64,000 nt of DNA, taken from the NCBI GenBank assembly GCA_026874595.1, contig CM049306.1, positions 15,337,019 through 15,401,018 on the forward strand. The letters are read 5' to 3'. Shown piece by piece: positions 21,430-33,926 of this stretch; the stretch's first letter is position 1, and the number at the start of each line of letters is the position of its first letter. The position numbers were made by a program, and so were the translations under genes. This DNA is from Sipunculus nudus (Eukaryota > Annelida > Sipuncula > Golfingiida > Sipunculidae). Under the pieces are notes generated by a model that saw only the letters and a list, made by a program, of their open reading frames with translations, was not told the DNA's origin and searched no databases.

Positions 21430-22140
21430 ATCACTGCAGTTACGCTCCCGAGGCAGCGGAAATCTTGCGCTTCTAAAGAAGCAACCGATTTTCACGCTGC
21501 CAGCTTTGACCGTTTATGATATATTTAGACACCAGATGGCGGTTTGTTTTCCACTGAAATAAACGTGCGTATGATGTGACAAGCAGCCAATCGGATGCCA
21601 ATAAACAAACACTCGACAGGCATCCTTGCTCCGCCCATTGCTACGCTTCAAGCGCAGTTTATTGAGTTTCCGGTCGAATTTAAATTGCTCCCTCTGCATT
21701 CTCGCATCATCGACCGATTCGATTATGACATTATGACTGTGTTAGCGTAGCCATGTATCTGTTGTCTGCAGAACTGAAACCAGCAAGCGAGGTGTGCACG
21801 CAGCCTTTGTTGTTACGTTTCGTTTGAATTACAGCTCACCGGCCGAGCATCCTATGTGCCCAAGTCCCTAAGCAAACCACGTCAGGGGCAATTCTGTCTG
21901 AGCCTGTGTCCTGTTCAGACGGTTACGCTGGGGGATGAGCTGTCACTCAAAAAGAAATTAATATGCTCGGCTCTGTGTATTCCTTGCTTGGCTTTGTCTT
22001 CCAGCACAAGGTCTCATCTGATTGGACAAAAATACAGTGCTCCCCTCTGGTGTTGCAATTCAGGATACGAGGTCATAACAAACAGCGCCTTACGATATAG
22101 GTAGTAGCCCTATAGGTAAAGCGCTGTGTAAAGAGCGTAC
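21430..22140. promoter_or_regulatory. CpG-richer block with promoter-type motifs
   Basis: Stands out from the AT-rich background. It contains CAGATGGCGG (YY1-like, about 21533), CCAATCGG (CCAAT box, about 21587), CTCCGCCCA (GC-box-like, about 21630) and TTTCCGGTC (ETS-like, about 21667). A donor-like AGCGAG|GTGTGC lies near 21791. It could be the IARS1 promoter with its noncoding first exon, or a distal element. No transcript evidence. Confidence 0.35.
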
Positions 22141-22574
22141 ACTGCAGTGAGTGGTGCAAAAACAAGTAACTGTTTACCTCCTATGTAAATATGCGCTATA
22201 TTGTTAATAAGTTAAATAAAATAAAAAATGTTATCAAATTATTGCCATGTTATCTGGTTATGTGGATACTGTTGATTGTCTGTGGTATATATACACCATC
22301 AACCCAGTAATTACTCTACTGCAGATATAATTAGATAATGGCTTGGTGGGTCATCAGTTAATCTGTTTATATAGCTATTCATCTAATTAGATGGTATGGT
22401 CTGGCTGGCTGTGCACTGATGCATAGAGGGTGACCATATACATCACATATAGCGGTCTGGTTGGCAGTACTGCTTTACTGCCAGTAGTGTTTTAGACCCA
22501 GAAACATTTATAAATATTTTGATTGCACAACAGCATATCAAAATACGTTTATGCGCACCTGACAATTTATTTCC

Positions 22575-22609
22575 TGTCAGTTTTGTGCCGCATGGCGCAA
22601 AAACTGACA
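22575..22609. repeat. Hairpin, 15-16 bp arms, 4-nt loop
   Basis: TGTCAGTTTTGTGCC, loop GCAT, then GGCGCAAAAACTGACA: the arms pair apart from one extra base and one mismatch. Function unknown. Confidence 0.6.
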
Positions 22610-22839
22610 AAAATCTGACATTCCAACAGAAAGAGACGTAGCATCTTGGTCATGAGGCCAAATGTCTTGTAATAAGCGGCACAGTTATAACGTTATTTAT
22701 AACAAACTATTTTAGTAGATAATTTTTTCCCCGACTTTTGCGCTTTATTTTCCGGATATCATATTAATGACTCAAACTTCCATGATTGTCCTTATGATAG
22801 GACTATTCGGGGAGCATGCCAATGTCAACTTTCTGAAGT

Positions 22840-24551
22840 TTCGCTGCGATTGAGGTTTTTGACCGGGTATCTCCTCCAGTGCTATGTAATTGATCTAAGG
22901 ATGAATCTGGTTATGAAAAGTTCTTATAATGCCTCTGTGAAGGATGTATGAACTTGTTTATCAACAACCTGTTTGGAAACACAGCATTGTTGACAAATGG
23001 GAAAAACATATAACCTAGGGAGGAAGGTTGCATATATGCCAAGGAAGAAAGGTCACTCATTGCAAAATTGCCCTTTGCAAAGCTCTGGCTTATCTGACTT
23101 GCTGCCAGATGCCCTTGTTGTCCCCCGCTTCCTTGGAAGGAACAAGGGACATTGATTTGGGTTTGTCTGTCTGTCCCTCTAGCTGTCTGTCTGTCTGTCC
23201 ATCAGGTTTATGTTTCTGTGTGATAACCCTCCTGAATTTTTGTCATTTTTCATTCAAATTTGGGTCAGTGATTGCTCTAATGCTTACCTTATTAACTGGT
23301 TTTTTAGTTTCTGTCTCCACAAGATAATAATACAGAATGATATTTCATAATTTTTTTATTTGATGAATCACCACATTCAGTTTCACTAATCACCAACAGG
23401 TGTTGCTAGCAGTGGACATAAAATACTTGAATTTGTTGCAGTAACTGGGGACCAGGTGCTGCCATCTTTGAGTGTGGTTAAATTATTTCTACTTAGTCAC
23501 CACTCACTCAAAAATCATCCAAGACTTGAAGGAGAAAGTGGAGGACTTTAATTCCTTTAATTTACTTGTTGAATTTGTTTTGATTACTTTGGCGGGCCCC
23601 AACATATTATAAACATGTTTATATAAACCAAAAAATGCTGTATGTGTGCGGTGATATCCAAGTTTTCTTGCCTATTTTTATAAAAGCTTCAGGGAATACC
23701 CTTTGGTATATTAAGGTCAGATAGGTGATTGGGCCCCTTCAAAGTTTCTGGTGATCTTGTTGCATGTTTCACAAGAGGGGCCATGTCAGCATAGTCGGTG
23801 GAAAGTGACATGACATGTATAAGTACACTTTTTCTATTATTAACATTTAAGTGTTATTTTAAAGTGAATATGGATTGAAGAATGAATTGTTTTGTTGAAT
23901 CAAATTTATAACTATTTAAATATACCTTTCTGTCCCTTTCAAACACCAGTTAATTTTATAAATTGTATTTTCTTGGCATACGTATTTCAAAGAGGCATCA
24001 TTCTGTGCAATTTCTTGGGATGTCAGAAAGTTCAAGAAATATGCATCTTATTAGATGTTATTAGTATGCAAGGTAATTTTGTCCGAATAATATGATTTAA
24101 GTAGCTTAATATGAATAAAATATTGATAATAAATATGATTATTATGAGATATATTCATCTTAAATTTGTCAATCTTTATTGCATAAAAATTTGTCAATCC
24201 ATTTAAAATGTATAGACCTGAGACTTTATGTATGAGAAATTAGAGTTATTTAGACCATACATATACAAGTTTATTTATATATTAGGTTAATTATTGGTAA
24301 GTATATTTTAAGAGATTATACTTGAAAAGTTAAGATAAACTGAATAGGTCCCTAAACTTGTGTATCAAAATTCTCAATTATTGTGATTTATCAATTTGAA
24401 ATTCAGTATCACTTAAAATTTCCCCATACATGTTATTGTTTAGTGTTACCTAATTATTGAATTATTTTAATAAGTCACCTCAAAAATTTGAGTGACCATA
24501 TTTCAATCCTTCCAGCATGTGTACTTTCTCAGTATTTGTGTTTTATGTTCG

Positions 24552-24582
<31 letters not shown>

Positions 24583-24825
24583 ATTCATTCCCCTACTTTT
24601 ATGTAAATGTTTCCAGTTATAGTAAATAATCACTTAAATTTAAGATTCACATTATATTGACCTACATGTCAAGATTCCCAAACATTGTAACTGATCACTT
24701 TGAAAGTGATGATTGACCATATTTTATCCCCTCAAATATGTAAACATTTATAAAGGTTTCCCATTACTTTATTTTCCCCCTTAGTATATATGAATAGAGA
24801 GCAATATAAATAGCAAACATTTTTA
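22840..24825. other. Intergenic region, no gene recognised
   Basis: Contains a CTGTCTGTC tract near 23165-23200 resembling the tract of the hairpin elements, and a TATATG/GT microsatellite at 24553-24582. Otherwise AT-rich. Confidence 0.4.
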
Positions 24826-25830
24826 GCTCAGCTGACTATAAGTCAGTGGTGGTCCATTGTCCATCCTCCGTCCGTCTGTCCGTCCGTCCGTCGATGTGGC
24901 ACGTTTTGAAACAGTAAGACCTAGGAATCCAAAATTGGCATAATGTTAGATGTCCCCAAGATCTCCTACCAAGCCGAAAACTGGGTATTTGCGACTTTGT
25001 TCCTTTGAGAAATTAAGGAAAAACCTCAATTTTTTATTAAAAACCTATTTTCACACTTCAGGACTGCCTAATATCAAAACCACTCATCTGTTTTTCCTCA
25101 TATTTACCATAAATATTCCTCTATATAGTTCCTATGTACATGCCAGAAATTAGGTCTGTAATATATAATTTAAAAAAGTTATGGGCGCAAACATAATGTA
25201 TTTTGTAAAAAATCAGGAAAGATATTTGATCAATTAACACAAAATATGTTTAAGTTAAGGACTTTTTTCCAATAATATAACTTTAATTAATCAAAATGAA
25301 ATTGTATACCCAAAATTAGATCAAAATCTTTTAAATTTTTTAAAATATTAGCAAAAATAAAAAATTGGTACCTTAAATATTGCCCAACTTTGACCATGGC
25401 ACGTTTTTTTTCTTGTAAGTTCATTTGATTTAATTTTCACATCCAGTTTACGTATGGATTTAATCTGATGAATTTTGAAATTTGAAAGTATAAGCTTAAA
25501 AAATAGTCTAACTATTGAAGTTTTTTAGAGGCCTTAATGTATTTGTATTTTTAAATATTCAAATTTTTCCTGTCAGTGCTGTGGATTTAATTTTTACAGC
25601 ATGTACACATGAGCATTTCATCCGTTAAAATCTGAAATTTGAAACCAGTTGATCAAAAACTGTAGATTTCATTCAAGTTTTCAAGCACCATGACTTGACT
25701 GTTTACATCAAGTCATTATAAATGCAGTACCTGTGCCAGGCTGTTACATAACACCTTCACTTGTGACCTACTGCCTCTGTGAGTGTCTGGGTCAGGCTGG
25801 GTCAGGCAGTAAATACCAGAGAGCCTCTCT

Positions 25831-25867
<37 letters not shown>

Positions 25868-26992
25868 TCTCTCTCTTTCTTTCTCTCCATGACAGTCTGG
25901 CTCTCTCTCTCCCCTGCTTTTTCTTTCTCTCTTTCTCTCTCTCTCTCTCTTACCAATGCCTTCCTTCCACCCTCCATCCCATTCTTTTGACAGGTACTTG
26001 AAACCAGATTAATTAGCTTTAAATGTTGATGCAATTTAGAAATGTGAATCAACTGAAATATTCACAATCACATATATATATGTTATACTGTAAATGTTAA
26101 ATAACATTTTTAAACCTGGAAAAAAATTATGTAATAAAAAAAAAAAGAATTAATGCAAATATTGTTAATTTTTTCTGGCTCAGTAAAATGGGAAAAATGA
26201 TTTGCTTTGTTTCTCCATCTGTCTGGCTGTTTTGAATATTTAATGATTATGAATAAACCTATTTCTTATAAGCACTGTTGAATTAAATTTCATATTCTGT
26301 ATGTATATGACATTATGGCAACTGTATTCATATCATAAAATTGAAAAAAGGTTTATTAAATAAATCGGATCTCACTAGACAAATGTGTAAACTGTTGAAC
26401 TGTCAACAGCTTATCATCAAAAAGGTAACCAGTAGAAATGCATGGTCATGTCTCATAATATTATTTGCAACAATTTTGTCAAGCATATCAACCAACCATG
26501 GCCTATGGATTACCTATTCCTCTCAAACTTTATCTACATTTCATAATATTTTAGATGTTAACCTTCCAGGAGTTGAAGTACTGTTGGAAGCTCTGCCCCC
26601 CCCCCCTTCTTTTCTCTCTACATCCAGTCCTCCTTGCAGCCCACACTATTCCCTTCTCTGAACCCCATCCCAATGTCAGCCTCAGTAAACAAGAACAAGA
26701 TGAATCAGATATATTCATATTTTTATATTTTGTATAACTATTTGTCCATAGGTACCTATTTACATGCCAGAAATTATGTCAATATTGTGTAATATGTAGA
26801 TGTGGTGGGCATCAACATAATGTACCTTGTTAAGACCGAAGAGATATCATGTCATACAGTCACAAATTCATAAATCCCCTCATCAGCATAGTTAATCATA
26901 ACATTATATCTGTCAAATTTAAATCTTGCACACTTACATATACTATAGTCCAATCATGATCAGCTGAGCGCCGTGACCCATGGGTCCCTTGG
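24826..26992 (+). mobile_element. H1 element (subtype with CT-rich core)
   Basis: Left end TTTTTAGCTCAGCTGACTATA with the outer right hairpin arm lost, then CCGTCCGTCTGTCCGTCCGT at about 24868. The right end has TCAGCTGAGCGCC and GACCCATGGGTC at about 26969-26986. The body matches 42206-45173 over long stretches (25560-26160 with 43390-44010; 26330-26560 with 44390-44600) and includes a (CT)n tract at 25828-25955. ORFs rich in Ser/Leu are from the CT tract. Confidence 0.65.
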
Positions 26993-26994
26993 TT

Positions 26995-27150
26995 CTTTAT
27001 CAATTGCACATTTGATGGCGTTCACTTGTTTTTCTCTCATTTTGCTCAAATTGAACGTGCGCTTCTCAAACACCTTTTCCCGACACTCCTCCATTCTGTA
27101 ATCGGTAGCCCTATTCAGGGCCCGTTGCCAGTCTATTTGTCACAGTCATT
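26995..27150 (-). pseudogene. Possible coding relic, helicase-like N-terminus
   Basis: A minus-strand frame reads ATDYRMEECREKVFEKRTF then NLSKMREKQVNAIKCAIDKE, ending exactly where the H1 element ends. The last part is reminiscent of the segment just before the Walker A motif of RecQ-like helicases carried by some invertebrate repeats. The Walker motif itself is absent. The identification is weak. Confidence 0.25.
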
Positions 27151-28084
27151 GAAATGGCCACCTCTAAAACATTGGTGCATGTGAGAGGGCCGCCTAAAGC
27201 TGCTTAGCAAAAACACTCAAACACCAGGATGTGCGTATGACGCTTATGACGTATAATGTGGGGAAACCCAAGGAAATCCCAACCAGACATGTTTGTCCAC
27301 CCCGCTTTAGATGGAGCCCTTTCTGAGGCAACTGTTTAAGGGACAGAAGGATGTTTATGTGATATGTTATGTTACCATATGATCTAAATATGTTTGTTTT
27401 CTTACACCTAACACATTTAGCCAAGATACCATATTGCTATTGTCCACTGGAATGTCTCCAGCTTTCAAACTTCTCTTACTAGGGCTCACTCCAGAAAAGG
27501 GGGGGGGGCATGAGAGCTAGGGCTATATATTTCTAGGCCTGACATTACAATTAGTACCTACATATCACATTATCAGACTCTGTTATACCACCATTTAGTA
27601 ATGAGAAAGAAAGTAAAAATTTTACATCCAAACTGTCCTATGTTTATAAATTTATATTGATAATAAAATTTGATATTCAATTTTCAAATTAATTATGTTT
27701 AGAGTACTAATTAAATATGAAGTGTCTGGAACCCCGGACCCATACACATACATTGCCCTAGCGCTAAAGGTACTGACCATTTCCAGTTAGCACTTATGCC
27801 ATTAAGTGAAGAGCTTTAAATACATATAGACATTGGCATCATGAGTAATACTCTGTGCAATTTATTGATAAACTTTAAAGTTGTAAGTCTACATGCAAAT
27901 TGAAATTTATTAATAAAGCCCATTATATTAATTAATTTTCTTTAATATCTTAACATGTTAAAGTAGGAGTAGGCCTAATAATATTTTCATGAAAAATTAT
28001 ACATGGACTTCATCTCAAACCTGTAAACATAAACAATGATCATATATTTATATAGGTCTTTTGTTAAAATATTAATGTGTGAGT
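27151..28084. other. Intergenic, no gene recognised
   Basis: Contains ATGACGTATAA near 27246 and a G-run at 27498. AT-rich after 27600. Confidence 0.4.
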
Positions 28085-30075
28085 AAATATATTTGTATCC
28101 TCCAAAACAGAGTTTTGCGGATACTATGTTTTCAGCTGCACGCCCCCGCCGCAGCCGCCGCGTAGGTGTCCGGAGAACTCCTCCGTAACCGCTGGGCGGA
28201 ATTTTCCGAAACCCGGGATTATGTTCGGGTCACATGTGAACTGCTGCGCCCCGATTTTGTTTTGACCTCTGACCTTTCCTCTGCGCTCTGCGTCCGTTTG
28301 TGCGTCTGTTTCCACACATAAACCCACATATCTCGGCAACCGTTTGACCGATCAGGAAAATTTTTTTGCACAAATGTAGCCCTCGGAGAGCTTTATAACA
28401 TACACCAAAAATGGTGGCGCCACCTGCAACCATGTTTGCACAGTGTCCATCTGTTCGTCTGCCTTGGGTTAAAATCACTCATATCTCTGCAGTGACTTGA
28501 CTAATTCACCTGAAATTCGGCATGCGTAAACATCCTGGATAGCTTTTCTGATTTTATGACAGGTGGCGCCACCTACATTCACGTTTACGCTGCAGACATC
28601 CAAGCTCATATCTCGGGAACCGTTTGACCGATCAGGAAAATTCTTTTGCACAAATGTAGCCCTTGGAGAGCTTTATAACATACACCAAAAATGGTGGCGC
28701 CACCTGCAACCATGTTTGCACAGTGTCCATCTGTTTGTCTGCCTTGGGTTAAAATCACTCATATCTCTGCAGTGACTTGACTAATTCACCTGAAATTCGG
28801 CATGCGTATACATCCTGGATAGCTTTTCTGATTTTATGACAGGTGGCGCCACCTACATTCACATTTACGCTGCAGACATCCAAGCTCATATCTCGGGAAC
28901 CGTTTGACCGATCAGGAAAATTCTTTTGCACAAATGTAGCCCTTGGAGAGCTTTATAACATACACCAAAAATGGTGGCGCTACCTGCAACCATGTTTGCA
29001 CAGTGTCCATCTGTTTGTCTGCCTTGGGTTAAAATCACTCATATCTCTGCAGTGACTTGAATAATTCACCTGAAATTCGGCATGCATATACATCCTGGAT
29101 AGCTTTTCTGATTTTATGACAGGTGGCGCCACCTACAATCACGTTTACGCTGCAGACGTCCAAGCTCATATCTCAGGAACCGTTTGACCGATCAGGAAAA
29201 TTTTTTTGCACAAATGTAGCCCTTGGAGAGCTTTATAACATACATGAAAAATGGTGGCGCCACCTGCAACCATGTTTGCACAGTGTCCATCTGTTTGTCT
29301 GCCTTGGGTTAAAATCACTCATATCTCTGCAGTGGTTTGACTAATTCACCTGAAATTCGGCATGCTTATACATCCTGGATAGCTTTTCTGATTTTATGAC
29401 AGGTGGCGCCACCTACAATCAAGTTTACGCTGCAGACATCCAAGCTCATATCTTTTGACCGATTGGGCCAAAATTTTGCATGTGTATAAATCTCACATAG
29501 CACTTTATCATACGCAAAACTGGTGGCGCCACCTGCAGCCATGTTTGCACAGCTCCCGTCTGTTTGTCTGCCATGGGATAAAATCACTCATATCTCGGCA
29601 GTGGTTTGACATATCTGCCTAAAATTTTGCAAGTTTATACATCCCCGACAGCTCTCTTGATTTTATGACAGGTGGCGCCACCTGCATTCTAGTTTATGCA
29701 GCAGATATCCAAGCTCATATCTTGGGAACCGTCTGACCGATTGGGCCAAAGTTTTGCATGTGTATAGTTCTCACATAGCTCTTTATCATACGCTAAACTG
29801 GTGGCGCCACCTGCAACCCTTTTTTGCACAGTGTCCATCTGTTTGTCTGCCAAGGGCAAAAATCACTCATATACATGTAGTGGTTTGACTTATCTGCCTT
29901 AAATTTTGCATATATATACAACTTGGACAGCTTTCTGGATTTTTTGGTAGGTAGCGCAACCTACATACACAATTTGGCTGCAGACATCCATGCTAATATG
30001 CAACACTTCACCCGTTCCACTCTGATTTAGGCAGATACAAGTAGTCGCTTGTCGACTGCCCGTATTCTAGTTTAA
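28085..30075 (+). repeat. Tandem array of 280-bp units in a dispersed element
   Basis: Five to six units; three near-identical ones start at 28563, 28843 and 29123 (period exactly 280), with more diverged units to 29940. Each unit has GGTGGCGCCACCTGCAACC and GGTGGCGCCACCTACA. The left part (28136-28350) is GC-rich (CCGCCGCAGCCGCCGCG). The right end near 30036-30072 has GTCGCTTGTCGACTGCCCG. Recurrent 70-residue ORFs in the units are by-products of the repetition. Confidence 0.8.
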
Positions 30076-33000
30076 ACTTGCTTAGGTCATGGTCAATTTT
30101 AAAATCAAGCAGTTCACTTCTGTCACATTTTATGAAAATATTCTCCAAGTTTTAGAAAGTCCTACACAAAGTGCTACAATTAAAATTAAATTAAAATTTA
30201 TATTTATTACAAAAAGCTGGAACAATAGCAGATGTTCTGGTATGTCCGTCAGTCGCTGCTTGAGCAATAGCTCCCATAGATGTTTCCGGCAGTGTAAGTG
30301 TGCATGCTCATACTCATAGGCCTTAAGCCTGTATGATCAGTGTCTAGGTCAGGCTATTAGCAACAGCCTATTAAATACTGCTAATACTATTGCATAGAGA
30401 TGGATCCAACTGGAACTCACCTTATAAGATATAATTCTGTCATCATAAATGCAAATTTATCAGTATATATCACTTCAGAAGGGTAATTTAGAAGTAATAC
30501 ACTAAATACTATACCAGTAACATGACACATAATGGTGACCTCCGCATTGATTTTCGTTTTGATAGAACAAGTCCTACAGTAATCCATCTCCGAATTGCTT
30601 ATGATAGCAAAACACTAAGAATTTAGACTTTGTTGTACCAGGTTTGTTTCTTAGGTTTGAGTGCATGAAACACATTTGAAAATACACCTAAATGATGAAG
30701 AAGAAGCACATACTTTGTAGGTTGACCATGAATTCTTTTAAGCCATCAGGAAGTTTACATTTAGACAATATTTAGCAGCACTCATATGTACTGTGAGCTG
30801 TAACCCTGTCTCTGCTCACTAATTGTCCAGAAGGTAAATGGCCCTTGGAACCCTTACCACACACTAGTCCTCCCTTAATTCCTTTAATGAGCCTCAATGA
30901 TTGATTAGAAATAAAGGTCATACTGAGATCCCACATGATATAAAGTTTCCAGACTAATCTGAATACAGATATGTGAAGGGATTTTATTTATAATCATGCC
31001 AACTTCTCAAAACTTGATGAATTTTTGTTTTGATAACATATCTCACAGATCTCTCTATAGAAGAGAGTTTCAAATTTAGGATTAAGATCATGGCTACATA
31101 ATGATTCACTTTACAAGATACTTACAGTTGTTTCTTTTAAATACTAAATTTTTAGTTAACTTAATTTAAAGCTAAATTTGTTATAAAATTTCTATTTCAT
31201 AGACAGTGTACACCAAAAGAATTCAGATAAAATGGGATAAAACCTGTTTTTTTTCTGATCCAATGGATTAAACCAGCTGTGTCTAAAGTTCCCAACTCTG
31301 CTTTTAAAAAACTTGATAGAGCTGTGTGAAATAATATGTTAACTGTGTGGCACAAGGATGGTTTGACATACAATCATATATGTCACCAAAGATCTTAAAA
31401 AATGATGGCATTTCAAGTTTAATTATCAAGGACAGACATGTGACATAAAAAATGTATATACACTACATGTATATATATGAATACCACTGTGATGTCATCT
31501 TTGTGTATCATCCATAGATTCTTGTTCAAGATCATCAACTTCAGCAGACTCAAAGAAATGTCACAGTGTTGTGTATCTCTTTGTTGAATTTACACACGGA
31601 TGTTGTGTGGATGGTGGGAAGATGTGGCTAAGTGTGGACTTGGTTCTAATATTTTGTTGGGAATTGTTTACAGGAAAATCAAATAAATTCAATTTTGATT
31701 TTCTGAACTGTTAATTATGAATTTTCTTCTTTGAATTTGTAACAAAAATTTACTCTTTTTCAAGAAGATATTTTAAAGTAACAGATGTTAATCATCGATA
31801 AACAGTGAAATATTGTAAACACACACTTTTTAATGGCTGCCAGTGGCATTCATATATTGACATATCCTTTTGGTAAAATGCCATTGAGTTCTTCCTTTGT
31901 TGAAATATGCAAAGGTGTTTTTATTTATTGCCAATGGAAAAACATTTTACAAATGTACAAATTACATCTTTTGTTTTTGAAATATAGTGTAAATAAAGTG
32001 TACCGGTACATGTATATAATTTGATTGTATTACACTGTAAAAATAAGAGTCTGTTATTGCTTAAAGAATATAAAAGAATTTGTAAATTGGAAAATGTAAA
32101 GGAAGTTCCTTTGCAGTAATAAAAGTAATGTCCCAGGCTCATCGTCCTGAGCAGTTGCTTAAATAAGTGCTTTTGTTTAACAGTGAATTGAGATGGAAAT
32201 CTTTTTCTAAATCAATATCATGGTTAGGTACAGATCATGTGTGTCATAAATCAGCAGTTTTATTACCATATAGATAATAAAAATCAATAATGACGAGTAT
32301 ACCTGCACAATAAATAATATTGTACCACCAAGAATAAGATAAAGTGTGTGTTTAGCTGCAGGTTTGTTGAATATTCCATCATTCATATTCATTAATGTAT
32401 ATAAGTCTTGGTACAAATGGCCATCTGGTATGATTGACAGTTGTACCAGTAAAGATTGCAGTTGTGATTTGTACTGGTTCAAATTAAATTGTCAACTGTA
32501 CTGGTACAATTGCAAATCGTACCGGTACAAATGACAGTTGCGATCTGTACTGGTATGAATGGCAATTGTACCAAAGCTTATGTGTCAAAACACGTCTAAC
32601 AAACATTTAAGGTGGCAATATTAAATTGATTTAAATCTCGACATAACATTAGAATGGCAGATAAATAAGTTAATTTATTCTGCATACATTAAATAAAGAA
32701 TTTGTTTTGAAGTGAACATGTCCAATCATATATCAGATAAATTCCCAAATGGATATTCTTGATGGAAGTAAATAAGTTTCTCTTATTTTGAATAGGCGTA
32801 TGCTTCCTACTAGATTGCCATTTGTGCTGTTACATCTACATAGATTAGCAATCTTCATGGATCATGAAATTATTTTTAATTTTGATAATTGAAAAAAATT
32901 GATATTTTTAAGGGTATCTATGAGTATGATATGCTACCTTCTCTTTTTATACATTCTCAGGTATACTTCATATTATGATTATGGTGAAAACAGCTGGATA

Positions 33001-33270
33001 AATGTGATATTTTGCATTGATAAGGTCAATTTTATTAGATATTTAACCAAAGAATTGTAGTATAACAGATAAAGAAAAAATGGTCGCACCATGGTCAACT
33101 GTGTCTCTGTTCATATAAATCGATCATCAATGATCATGATATGTCAACTGATTGCCACCACTTATAACTACCAGCACATCATGTCATAATAATGTGACAA
33201 ATGTCTGTTGCATAAACACCCTAGTATAAATGTTAGAAGAAAATGAGCGGAAACTTAACTTTTGAGGTCT
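30076..33270. other. Intergenic or IARS1 first-intron sequence
   Basis: AT-rich, no gene recognised. 32425-32575 has short direct and inverted repeats built on GTACYGGTACAA. Confidence 0.4.
32425..32575. repeat. Minisatellite of GTACYGGTAC units
   Basis: GTACTGGTACAATTGCAAAT, GTACCGGTACAAATGACAGT and GTACTGGTATGAATGGCAAT follow one another at roughly 30-36 bp spacing, with inverted relatives (TTGTACCAGTA). Low-complexity satellite-like. Confidence 0.5.
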
Positions 33271-33276
33271 GTGGAC

Positions 33277-33327
33277 CCTGTAATGTCTCTGTGATAAACA
33301 GAGACACTTGTTCCCTGCCATTACAGG
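33277..33327. repeat. Nested inverted repeats
   Basis: Outer arms CCTGTAATG (33277-33285) and CATTACAGG (33319-33327); inner perfect hairpin TGTCTCTGT / ACAGAGACA (33284-33292, 33298-33306) with loop GATAA. Lies 0.5 kb upstream of the first IARS1 coding exon. Confidence 0.6.
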
Positions 33328-33787
33328 CCTAGCATACTGGGCTCCAGTATATACTGCTCACAGTACGTAAATCTCATTTATCAGAAACTCACACTGCTCA
33401 CTGCTTATTTCTATCCCTACCTATGTTGAAGAAAAAATATTCACCTATCTGCTGAAAATTGGACTGTCAATCCATACTGAATTTATGCCAGGGATAAATC
33501 CATGAGAATAACTGCCATCATACATTTAGTCAGTGGTTGTCTGTATAATAACTATGAATGTGTAATTGAATTATTGTGGGCTGCCTAACATTTTTTTGCC
33601 AGTTTCCAGTTTCTGCAGTAAAGGCAAGTCAGGCCATTGCATGATAGGGTTTTGTATTTATCAGACTTGACCAAAAAAACTAACTGCACATTCTGTGTTG
33701 TCTGTATCAGTGTATGTAGTGTATTGAAAAAGAATGGAAATAGAACTGATCACAAGTGTAATCAATATTCTGTATGTGTTGTTTTAG

Positions 33788-33807
33788 GTTTAGCGTTAGT
33801 ATACAAT
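33788..33807 (+). other. IARS1: IARS1 5' UTR portion of coding exon 1
   Basis: Preceded by a good acceptor (TGTTGTTTTAG at 33787), so at least one noncoding exon lies upstream. The ATG context (A at -3, G at +4) is favourable. Confidence 0.65.
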
Positions 33808-33926
33808 ATGGCTCAGCCTGTGCCTGAGAACATAAACTTCCCCAAGGAAGAGGAGAAGATCCTTGAGCTGTGGAAGAAGTTGGACGTCTTCCAGTCATGT
33901 CTGAAGCAGTCAAAGAACAGACCCAG
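33808..33926 (+). CDS. IARS1: IARS1 exon 1 (residues 1-40)
   Basis: Starts [20 protein letters not shown]; the VPENINFP segment is diagnostic of cytosolic IleRS. Donor CCCAG|GTTTGA, phase 2. Confidence 0.93.

Noticed and set aside
25733-26052. Ser/Leu-rich and Arg/Glu-rich ORFs on both strands (also at 43525-43857)
   Set aside because: Translations of (CT)n tracts inside H1 elements.
28563-29344. Three consecutive 70-73 residue ORFs with nearly the same protein (MAPPTFTFTLQ...)
   Set aside because: They are the same frame of three 280-bp tandem units. The open frame follows from repetition, with no sign of protein-level constraint.
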